From NCBI GenBank assembly GCA_902801325.1, contig CADCHQ010000010.1, positions 139,164-203,163 of the forward strand: a stretch of DNA of 64,000 bases, written 5' to 3'. The DNA comes from an uncultured Bacteroidales bacterium. Lineage in GTDB: Bacteria > Bacteroidota > Bacteroidia > Bacteroidales > Bacteroidaceae. Position 1 is the first letter of the stretch. Each line of letters starts with the position of its first letter. The notes under the pieces were generated by a model. The model did not search any database and was not told where the DNA came from. It saw only the letters and a list, made by a program, of their open reading frames with translations. The translations under genes and the position numbers were made by a program. Below are positions 53,707 through 59,886 of this stretch, piece by piece.

Positions 53707-53868
53707 CTTCTGGCTTTCCCCAGCCTGCTTTACCTTCCCAAGCATGTGCTCAGTGGCTTTATACAAGCAGACCCAATGACGGGGATTACAGCTGCAGGTA
53801 CAGCTCCGGATTTTCACCGGATTCCCTTGCATCGAAGCGGCATTCTCACCGCCCAATTGCCAGGATTC
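53700..53868 (-). ncRNA. Adenosylcobalamin (B12) riboswitch
   Basis: On the minus strand the conserved cobalamin aptamer elements occur in order: GGGAATCCGGTGAAAATCCG near 53827-53806 (the GGTGAAAATCCGG core), CTGTAATCCCCG, GCCACTG at 53757-53751, TTGGGAAGG, and the B12 box AGCCAGAAGACCTACC at 53715-53700. It lies behind a good promoter and about 155 bases before the TonB receptor start. It should switch off receptor and cbiK expression when the coenzyme binds. The expression platform is unclear; GGAGCGAGCTCC near 53670-53683 is one candidate stem. Confidence 0.95.
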
Positions 53869-53873
53869 GGGTA

Positions 53874-53905
53874 CAAAGATAGTGAAAACCGAGTGTAATA
53901 CCAAA
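53874..53905 (-). promoter_or_regulatory. Promoter of the riboswitch transcript
   Basis: Minus-strand TATCTTTG (CAAAGATA at 53874-53881) and TTTG (CAAA at 53902-53905) are separated by 20 bases. Transcription starts just upstream of the aptamer. Confidence 0.75.
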
Positions 53906-53974
53906 TAAAGAACGGGAAAATATGGAACATATGGCATAAAACGTATTACCCCATCCTTGAATTAAGTATAATAA

Positions 53975-54004
53975 AAATAGCGAGTGGATATCCGCTCGCT
54001 ATTT
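53975..54004. terminator. Bidirectional terminator after the lipoprotein gene
   Basis: A 15-bp arm hairpin centred on GGATATCC, from AAATAGCGAG to CTCGCTATTT, with one G-U pair. A T tract follows on the minus strand (TTTTTATTATAC). It isolates the riboswitch promoter from the gene behind it. Confidence 0.85.
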
Positions 54005-54022
54005 CAAACTTACAATCTTTTA

Positions 54023-54817
54023 CTAATTCTCGTATTCGAGTTTGCCGATATTCACTTGTCCATCGTTGCTAATGGTGATGGAAGCACTGAGTGTGGGCAT
54101 GTCGTCGTAAGTGAGGACGAGGCCAGTGGTGTACTTAATGCCAGGCGTAACAAGCAGTTGAGGAGTTGTGCCACTCAGGTTGTATTGTATCTGTTCGCCT
54201 ATCCATACAGGTTGTTCGCTGTCAAAACCTCCCATATCAGTAATGGTGTTCACGGCAGTTGTGATGGAGTTTTCTCCGTCGTAGAGCATTATTTGCTGGC
54301 CTTCGATGGAGTAACCCAATCGCTTCAGCAAAGCTTGCTGTATGTCGTATGGTTCTATGGTGTGTGCGATATAGGCCTTATCCTCTTCGTCGAAGCAAAT
54401 TTGGTAGAGTCTCTCCACTGCTATGCCTGTACCCTCCATTACACTACTGGTAAGCCATAGAATTCCAGTCTCTTGATCGTAGTTTGCCATAGGTTGGCGT
54501 GCGTTGCGAAGGTTGGGGAAAGTGGTAGAAGTAGCTCCTTTGACTACGACGATTCCATAGCCCTCAGTCGGGGTCATGTCGGCCTCGGCAATGGCTTCCA
54601 CGCTAATGTTGTTTGCCGTGTCGCTCATGATTTCGTACTGGTGCAGGCGTTCGGCCTTTTCCAAGGCTTTCAGCACTTGTGCGGGTGCACTATCGGCAGG
54701 GAGTGGCCCGTCTAGTGTACCTGCTACGAAGGGATGTTCTGAGACCGTGCCTTTGCAGGCGGTGAAGATAACGGCAGCCAAGATTACGGCTGAGGATAAA
54801 AGAAAGATCTTTTTCAT
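54023..54817 (-). CDS. Lipoprotein of unknown function
   Basis: 264 residues. Lipoprotein signal MKKIFLLSSAVILAAVIFTAC with Cys21. The mature part is hydrophilic with repeated beta-like segments (GYGIVVVKGATSTTFPNLRNARQPMANYDQETGILWLTSS; QPVWIGEQIQYNLSGTTPQLLVTPGIKYTTGLVLTYDDMP) ending SASITISNDGQVNIGKLEYEN. I do not recognise a family. It stands between the riboswitch unit and the plus-strand cobalamin operon, with its own promoter and terminator, so the link to cobalamin is only by position. Confidence 0.75.
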   Translation of the reverse strand: MKKIFLLSSAVILAAVIFTACKGTVSEHPFVAGTLDGPLPADSAPAQVLKALEKAERLHQYEIMSDTANNISVEAIAEADMTPTEGYGIVVVKGATSTTFPNLRNARQPMANYDQETGILWLTSSVMEGTGIAVERLYQICFDEEDKAYIAHTIEPYDIQQALLKRLGYSIEGQQIMLYDGENSITTAVNTITDMGGFDSEQPVWIGEQIQYNLSGTTPQLLVTPGIKYTTGLVLTYDDMPTLSASITISNDGQVNIGKLEYEN

Positions 54818-54869
54818 ATTACTTTGTTTTTAGTTATGCAATGGATGCGTTGCAAATTGAATTCAACGA

Positions 54870-54929
54870 CAAAGTTATGAAATTATTCATCAATCACAAG
54901 TCGTAATTCACAATTATTTTCTACTTTTG
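54870..54929. promoter_or_regulatory. Divergent promoter pair for the lipoprotein gene and the cbiA operon
   Basis: Minus-strand TAACTTTG (CAAAGTTA at 54870-54877) with TTG 19 bases upstream (CAA at 54897-54899), and plus-strand TACTTTTG at 54922-54929. The 44 bases between are AT filler (AATTATTCATCAATCAC...). The geometry is the same as the pairs at 23219 and 38507. Confidence 0.6.
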
Positions 54930-54934
54930 TAGTC

Positions 54935-55588
54935 GTGAAAGCACATTTCCTCATCGCGGCACCCCATAGCGGCTCGGGCAAGACTACACTGGCTCGAGGG
55001 CTTATGGCGTTATATCGGAGTAAAGGTTATAAGGTGCAACCCTTCAAGTGTGGTCCAGACTACATCGACACAAAATTTCACGAGGCAGTGTGTGGTCGGC
55101 CTAGTGTGAACCTCGACTCGTTTTTTGCTTCCGAAGAACACTTGCAAGACTTGTTCACACACTATTCGGCAGATGCCGATGTGGCTATCGTGGAAGGCAT
55201 GATGGGATTGTTCGACGGATATGACCATGACCGTGGTTCTTCGGCAGATATCGCTCGGATATTGCGTTTGCCTATCGTCATGGTTGTCGATGCCCGGTCG
55301 GCAGCTTACTCAATGGCGGCCCTGTTATTGGGCTATCTCCGCTTCCGTCCCGGCCTCACATTCGCGGGCGTAATATTTAATAAGGTAGGTTCTGAACGTC
55401 ACGCCCAAATGTTGCGTGAGGTTGCCCAAGAGGTGGGTGTGCCATGCTTAGGTTGCATGCCCAAGTGTAAGGAATTGGAAACGGGGAGTCGATATTTAGG
55501 ACTCGATTTCTCGGAACAGGCGGATTGCACCGAATTGGTTCGTCTTTTGGAAGAACATGTTGAATGGAAAAGTCTGTTGACATACTGA
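54935..55588 (+). CDS. cbiA: Cobyrinate a,c-diamide synthase, N-terminal ATPase part (split CbiA)
   Basis: 217 residues, GTG start at 54935 (KAHFLIAAPHSGSGKTTLARGLM). It carries the P-loop GSGKTTL, KVQPFKCGPDYIDTKFHEAVCGRPSVNLDSFF and VAIVEGMMGLFDGYD of CbiA. The protein ends at HVEWKSLLTY just where normal CbiA continues into the amidotransferase part. The next ORF picks up in another frame at 55564, overlapping by 25 bases. The start codon is five bases past the -7 box, so the mRNA is probably leaderless. CbiA amidates the a and c carboxylates of cobyrinate with ATP and glutamine. Confidence 0.85.
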   Translation: MKAHFLIAAPHSGSGKTTLARGLMALYRSKGYKVQPFKCGPDYIDTKFHEAVCGRPSVNLDSFFASEEHLQDLFTHYSADADVAIVEGMMGLFDGYDHDRGSSADIARILRLPIVMVVDARSAAYSMAALLLGYLRFRPGLTFAGVIFNKVGSERHAQMLREVAQEVGVPCLGCMPKCKELETGSRYLGLDFSEQADCTELVRLLEEHVEWKSLLTY

Positions 55589-56145
55589 TTGCCCGCAATG
55601 CCGAATCGTTCTCCTTCATCTATCAGGAGACCCTCGACCGCTTGTCTGCCCTCGGCCGAATAACTTTCTTCGATCCCGAAGACAACATTTCTCCCTTTTC
55701 GCTTCTCCCTTCTCCCTTTCTTTATCTTCCCGGTGGTTATCCTGAGAAGCATCTCGAGGCATTGGTAAAGGCAGAGGAAACACGACAGGCCATTCGTGAG
55801 TTTGCTGAGCGGGGAGGGCACATTGTTGCCGAATGTGGTGGTATGATGTATCTTTGTCAGAGTATAGTGACGGACGATGGCGAGTATCCCATGTGTGGAG
55901 TCCTACCTTATAAAATCTCTGCAAGGACAGAAGACCGAAAACTTTCTCTTGGCTATCGTCGATTTGCAATGGACGGGAAAGAGTTTCGTGGTCATGAATT
56001 TCATTATACGCAATTCTTAGGCGAAAAGCCCGAATCTGCCATTCAGGTCTTTAATGCCAAGGGCGAACCCGTTGCTACGCCCATTATTCGCTACAAAAAT
56101 GTTGTGGCGAGCTACACGCACATATATAATCTATGGCAAATATGA
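55564..56145 (+). CDS. cbiA: Cobyrinate a,c-diamide synthase, C-terminal amidotransferase part (split CbiA)
   Basis: 193 residues in a different frame from the N-terminal part. The sequence DILIARNAESFSFIYQETLDRLSALG is the normal continuation of CbiA. LYLPGGYPEKHLEAL and the class I amidotransferase nucleophile in IVAECGGMMYLCQS are intact, as is the C-terminal FRGHEFHYTQF with GHEFH. It could be translated from ATG 55564 by coupling, reached by a frameshift in the AAAA of TGGAAAAGTC, or be the second half of a pseudogene. A pyrimidine-rich stretch at 55690-55735 encodes SPFSLLPSPF. It overlaps cobQ by 13 bases. Confidence 0.8.
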   Translation: MEKSVDILIARNAESFSFIYQETLDRLSALGRITFFDPEDNISPFSLLPSPFLYLPGGYPEKHLEALVKAEETRQAIREFAERGGHIVAECGGMMYLCQSIVTDDGEYPMCGVLPYKISARTEDRKLSLGYRRFAMDGKEFRGHEFHYTQFLGEKPESAIQVFNAKGEPVATPIIRYKNVVASYTHIYNLWQI

Positions 56146-57662
56146 AATCTCTTCATCCCTTGATGTTGGCTGGTACGGGTAGTGACGTGGGCAAGAGTAT
56201 CATTGCCACGGCCCTGTGTCGCATCTTCCGTCAGGACGGTTATTGTCCTGCTCCCTTCAAGGCGCAGAATATGGCTCTCAATTCATACGTTACTGCGGAT
56301 GGCCTTGAGATTGGTCGCGCACAAGCCGTACAGGCCGAAGCAGCAGGCATACCCTGTGAGGCTGACATGAACCCCATCCTGCTGAAGCCCCAGAGCGACC
56401 ATACGAGTCAGGTTGTGCTTTTAGGCAAACCCATAGGCAACAAGAATGCTTATGATTACTGGCGTCATGAGGGGAAGGAGGAACTGAGGAAGGAAGTCCA
56501 TGCGGCATTCGACCGTCTTTCCCAACGCTTCAACCCTATCGTGATGGAGGGCGCAGGCAGTATAGCAGAACTGAACTTGCGTGATACCGACCTCGTGAAC
56601 ATGCCCATGGCCCGATACGCCGATGCTCGTGTCATCCTTGTGGCTGATATCGATCGCGGTGGAGTCTTTGCCTCGGCGTATGGAAGCATCATGCTACAGG
56701 ATGAAGAAGACCGTAATCGCATCAAAGGCATTATTGTCAATAAGTTCCGTGGCGATATGCGTCTATTTGAGGACGGGCGTCGTATGTTGGAAGACGTATG
56801 TGGTGTGCCTGTGCTGGGTGTCATTCCCTTTATGAAGGACATACATATTGAGGAGGAAGATAGTCAGAACCTCACCCTGCCCTCTCCAAAGGAGAGGGAA
56901 AACCTTGATAATATCCCCTCCTTGGGAGGGGGAAGGGGGAGGTTGACAGTCCTTATCATTCGCTTGCCTTATATCAGCAATTTTACGGACTTCGACGCGT
57001 TGGAGCGTGATCCGCGAATAGAACTGGCCTATACCGATAAAGCCGATGAACTCAAGTGTGCCGACATCATCATTCTGCCGGGAACGAAGTCGACCATCAA
57101 CGATCTGCGCTGGCTTCATCAGTCAGGGATGGCTGAGGCCATACTCCGTGCTCGCCGCGAAGGTAAAACGATACTGGGCATCTGTGGCGGTTATCAGATG
57201 ATGGGACAGACGATAGAAGACCCCCACCATATTGAAGGTCCTGTGTCCAGTATGCCAGGACTGGGTCTCCTGCCCATCCACACCATAATGGCTCAGGAGA
57301 AGACAACGCGGCAAACGACGTTTAAATTAAGAAATGATAGTTCTGAGGTCTTGAAGGGTTATGAAATTCACATGGGTAGAACAAACTCCACAGAGGGTGA
57401 GATGCAGGGCTTGGTTCAGTTTGAGGATGGCACTACCGATGGTTATTATCGGGACGAACATTGCATGGGTACTTACATTCACGGCATTCTTGACAATCAG
57501 TCGTTTGTCGACTTCCTGCTTCGTCCCTTTGCCGATAGAATAGCTTCGCATCACGAAACGATTGATTACCAAACCTATAAGCAACAGCAATACGACCTCC
57601 TTGCCGACCGTGTCCGACAATACCTCGACATGAACAAACTTTATTCCATTCTCACCCCCTAA
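56133..57662 (+). CDS. cobQ: Cobyric acid synthase
   Basis: 509 residues. It amidates four carboxylates of adenosylcobyrinate diamide. The N-terminal ATPase part has MLAGTGSDVGKSIIATALCRIFRQDGYCPAPFKAQNMALNSYVT and IVMEGAGSIAELNL. The amidotransferase part has the nucleophile Cys in ILGICGGYQMMGQ and the late GYEIHMGRT and GTYIHGIL motifs. Between the two, two palindromic elements (56870-56944) add about 26 residues (NLTLPSPKERE and IPSLGGGRGR) before the conserved VLIIRLPYISNFTDFDALE. The frame stays open. Confidence 0.95.
   Translation: MANMKSLHPLMLAGTGSDVGKSIIATALCRIFRQDGYCPAPFKAQNMALNSYVTADGLEIGRAQAVQAEAAGIPCEADMNPILLKPQSDHTSQVVLLGKPIGNKNAYDYWRHEGKEELRKEVHAAFDRLSQRFNPIVMEGAGSIAELNLRDTDLVNMPMARYADARVILVADIDRGGVFASAYGSIMLQDEEDRNRIKGIIVNKFRGDMRLFEDGRRMLEDVCGVPVLGVIPFMKDIHIEEEDSQNLTLPSPKERENLDNIPSLGGGRGRLTVLIIRLPYISNFTDFDALERDPRIELAYTDKADELKCADIIILPGTKSTINDLRWLHQSGMAEAILRARREGKTILGICGGYQMMGQTIEDPHHIEGPVSSMPGLGLLPIHTIMAQEKTTRQTTFKLRNDSSEVLKGYEIHMGRTNSTEGEMQGLVQFEDGTTDGYYRDEHCMGTYIHGILDNQSFVDFLLRPFADRIASHHETIDYQTYKQQQYDLLADRVRQYLDMNKLYSILTP
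56870..56900 (+). repeat. In-frame palindromic element in cobQ, first copy
   Basis: CCCTCTCC (56880-56887) and GGAGAGGG (56891-56898) form a perfect 8-bp stem around AAA, preceded by AACCTCACCCTG. It matches the complement of the copy at the CobJ-CbiC joint almost base for base and encodes NLTLPSPKERE. Confidence 0.85.
56912..56944 (+). repeat. In-frame palindromic element in cobQ, second copy
   Basis: CCCCTCC (56915-56921) and GGAGGGG (56925-56931) form a 7-bp stem around TTG, followed by the GGAAGGGGGAGGTTG flank. It lies 17 bases after the first stem and encodes IPSLGGGRGR. Confidence 0.8.
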
Positions 57663-57729
57663 TCCCAACTCTCCGCTCGGCCTGAAGGGACGCTTTCAGA
57701 GCGAAGCGGCGAAAGAACTCTCAACTCTC

Positions 57730-58785
57730 ATGATAAACGGCCACGGCGATGACACCTATCATTACAGGAACATTCGACTGAATTTCAGTTCGAACATTCC
57801 CACCTTTGTCGACCTCTCGGCATTGGAGGAACACCTGCGCACTCGCCTATCGGTCATTCGTTCTTATCCCGAGCCTTCAGCATATGCTTTAGAAGTAAAA
57901 ATCGCCCATTTCATCGGTAAAAATCCCACTCAGGTAATGGTGACGAGTGGGGCAACGGAGGCTATTTACTTGATTGCTCAGGCGGTCTCTCTATTATCCC
58001 CGGGTGCTTCCACGTATACCGTTGTCCACCCCACCTTTAGCGAGTACGATTCCGCTTGCCAGATGTTCGGCCTACAGAACCATCCATTCGATGAGGAGGA
58101 AAGAGTACCCCATGGAGAGGTTGGGGGAGAGACACTCTGTTGGCTTTGCAACCCCAATAACCCCACAGGCGAGTTCTTTGATGAGGCTTATGTCCGCGAT
58201 TTGGCCCAATGCCATCGGTGGCTTGTAATAGACCAGTCATACGAGGATTACACGTTGAGACGTTTCGAGGGAGTTGATGAATTGCCCAATGTGATTTGTC
58301 TGCATTCCATGACCAAAAAATACTGCATTCCCGGTCTTCGCCTCGGGTATATTACCGCCTCGGCGGAGGTTATAGACGTGTTGCGCCATTTTTGTCGTCC
58401 GTGGGCTGTCAACGCATTGGCTATAGAGGCTGGCATGTGGCTTATGGACCATCGTCCTCAGTTAATAGACATGCCTGCTTATCTGGATGAGGCTCAACGA
58501 CTTCGTAATGCCTTGAATAATGTTCCAGGCATTCATGTGCGTGAGACGCAGACCAACTTCATGCTCTGTACCATCGAGGATAGTACTGCTGCCGAACTGA
58601 AGGATTATCTGGCCAGTGAGCACGGCATTCTCATTCGCGATGCCAGCAATTTCCCAACTCTCACTCCCCACCACTTCCGAGTGGCTGCACAACGTCCCGA
58701 GGATAACGATGAACTCGTGAAGATATTAAGACAGATACGGACTCATGCCCATTCCCTCTCTGCTGACGGGGATGGAAGTATGTAA
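57730..58785 (+). CDS. cobD: Threonine-phosphate decarboxylase-like aminotransferase (CobD)
   Basis: 351 residues, PLP fold type I. It makes (R)-1-amino-2-propanol phosphate, the linker joined to cobyric acid by CbiB. Motifs: VMVTSGATEAIYLIAQAV, CNPNNPTGEFF, and the PLP lysine in HSMTKKYCIPGLRLGYI; the C-terminal Arg lies in HHFRVAAQRPEDN. A degenerate palindromic element at 58109-58134 encodes VPHGEVGGET before CNPNNPTG. The 67-base gap after cobQ contains filler and no gene. Histidinol-phosphate aminotransferases are similar, but the neighbours CobQ and CbiB decide for CobD. Confidence 0.9.
   Translation: MINGHGDDTYHYRNIRLNFSSNIPTFVDLSALEEHLRTRLSVIRSYPEPSAYALEVKIAHFIGKNPTQVMVTSGATEAIYLIAQAVSLLSPGASTYTVVHPTFSEYDSACQMFGLQNHPFDEEERVPHGEVGGETLCWLCNPNNPTGEFFDEAYVRDLAQCHRWLVIDQSYEDYTLRRFEGVDELPNVICLHSMTKKYCIPGLRLGYITASAEVIDVLRHFCRPWAVNALAIEAGMWLMDHRPQLIDMPAYLDEAQRLRNALNNVPGIHVRETQTNFMLCTIEDSTAAELKDYLASEHGILIRDASNFPTLTPHHFRVAAQRPEDNDELVKILRQIRTHAHSLSADGDGSM
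58109..58134 (+). repeat. Degenerate in-frame palindromic element in cobD
   Basis: CCCCATGGAGAGGTTGGGGG continues as AGAG; the second part follows the family's GGAGAGGGCTGGGGTGAG arm with small changes. The left arm is eroded. It encodes PHGEVGGE. Confidence 0.5.
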
Positions 58786-58806
58786 ATGCTGTAATAATGA
58801 AAGATT

Positions 58807-59886
58807 ATGGATTATTCGATATTCATTAATCATTATTCATTAGCAATAGCGCTTGTTGTCGCTTGGCTTCTCGACCTCTGGCTGGGTGACCCTGCTTGGT
58901 TGCCCCATCCCGTCGTGGCCTTTGGCAAGGTTATAGCGTGGTGCGAACGCCATTTCAATCAGGGTCGGCATCGCATGCTTAAGGGTGCCATCGTCACCCT
59001 CCTGCTCGATGCTTTCGTGTTCTTCGTGGTTTGGGGCATTATACAAATATTGTATCAAAGAATAAGTCCTTTCTCATTTGGAGAGGTTTCTATTCTCCCC
59101 CTGTGGGGGGGAGTTAGAGAGGGACTACTTTTCCTCGTCGAATTTGTTATTATTTTCTACTGTCTTGCTGGCACAACTCTCATTCGTGAGGTGCGTGCCG
59201 TGTTTCTTGCCCTCGATCGTTCGTTGGAGGAGGGGAGGAAACAGGTAGCCCGCATAGTGGGACGTGACACCAGTGAACTCTCGGCACAGGAAGTGCGTAC
59301 GGCCGCTCTTGAGACTTTGGCCGAGAACCTGAGCGACGGAGTTATTGCACCCCTTTTTTGGTTGGCCGTTGGCGGTGTTCCTGCCATGCTCACTTACAAG
59401 ATGATAAACACGCAGGATTCCATGGTGGGCTATCGCACCGAGCGGTATAAAGACTATGGCTGTTGGGCTGCTCGCATCGACGATATAGCCAACTATATCC
59501 CAGCCCGTCTGACAGCCCTACTCATGCTCTTAGTAGCCCCCTTAATTCCCACCATGAGGGCCGATTCATCCTTCGCGATTGAAGATAAGAGTGAAAATAA
59601 TCCCTCCCCTTTGAGGGGGAGATGGAGGGGGCTTTATTGCGTACGCAAGTACGCCCGTAATCATCTCAGTCCCAACAGCGGCTATCCCGAGGCGGCATTG
59701 GCAGGCATTCTCGACTGCCGTTTTGGTGGTCCGCACAACTATTTCGGCAAGTTGGTTTATAAGCCCTATATTGGTGAAAACGACCGCCTGCTTACGACTG
59801 CAGACATGAAAAAAGCCATCCGAGTCAATCGAATGGCAGAACTGCTTATGCTACTTCTTGTTGTCGCTCGTTTCCTATTCATCTAA
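58807..59886 (+). CDS. cbiB: Adenosylcobinamide-phosphate synthase
   Basis: 359 residues, membrane protein. It couples adenosylcobyric acid to aminopropanol phosphate. Family motifs: LDLWLGDPAWLPHPVVAFGKVIAW, VARIVGRDTSELSAQEVRTAALETLAENLSDGVIAPLFW, MVGYRTERYKDYGCWAARIDDIANYIPARLTAL and LSPNSGYPEAALAGILDCRFGG. The first residues (MDYSIFINHYS) come from filler repeat. Two palindromic elements (59093-59125 and 59600-59634) add SILPLWGGVREG and NPSPLRGRWRG in loops between membrane segments; the second splits the usual run into the HxSPNxG motif. It overlaps nhaC tail to tail by 12 bases. Confidence 0.93.
   Translation: MDYSIFINHYSLAIALVVAWLLDLWLGDPAWLPHPVVAFGKVIAWCERHFNQGRHRMLKGAIVTLLLDAFVFFVVWGIIQILYQRISPFSFGEVSILPLWGGVREGLLFLVEFVIIFYCLAGTTLIREVRAVFLALDRSLEEGRKQVARIVGRDTSELSAQEVRTAALETLAENLSDGVIAPLFWLAVGGVPAMLTYKMINTQDSMVGYRTERYKDYGCWAARIDDIANYIPARLTALLMLLVAPLIPTMRADSSFAIEDKSENNPSPLRGRWRGLYCVRKYARNHLSPNSGYPEAALAGILDCRFGGPHNYFGKLVYKPYIGENDRLLTTADMKKAIRVNRMAELLMLLLVVARFLFI
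59093..59125 (+). repeat. In-frame palindromic element in cbiB, first copy
   Basis: CTCCCCC (59095-59101) and GGGGGAG (59107-59113) flank TGT with two extra G, followed by TTAGAGAGGG. It encodes ILPLWGGVREG in a loop. Confidence 0.8.
59600..59634 (+). repeat. In-frame palindromic element in cbiB, second copy
   Basis: CTCCCC (59604-59609) and GGGGAG (59616-59621) with flank ATGGAGGGGGC. It encodes NPSPLRGRWRG in the loop before LSPNSGYPEAALAG. Confidence 0.75.

Noticed and set aside
53650..53937. 95-codon ORF across the leader of the TonB gene
   Set aside because: It is the cobalamin riboswitch and its promoter, not a protein.
57663..57729. Possible small gene between cobQ and cobD
   Set aside because: Only 67 bases of filler with GAGCGAAGCGGCGAAAG scrap; no ORF of note.
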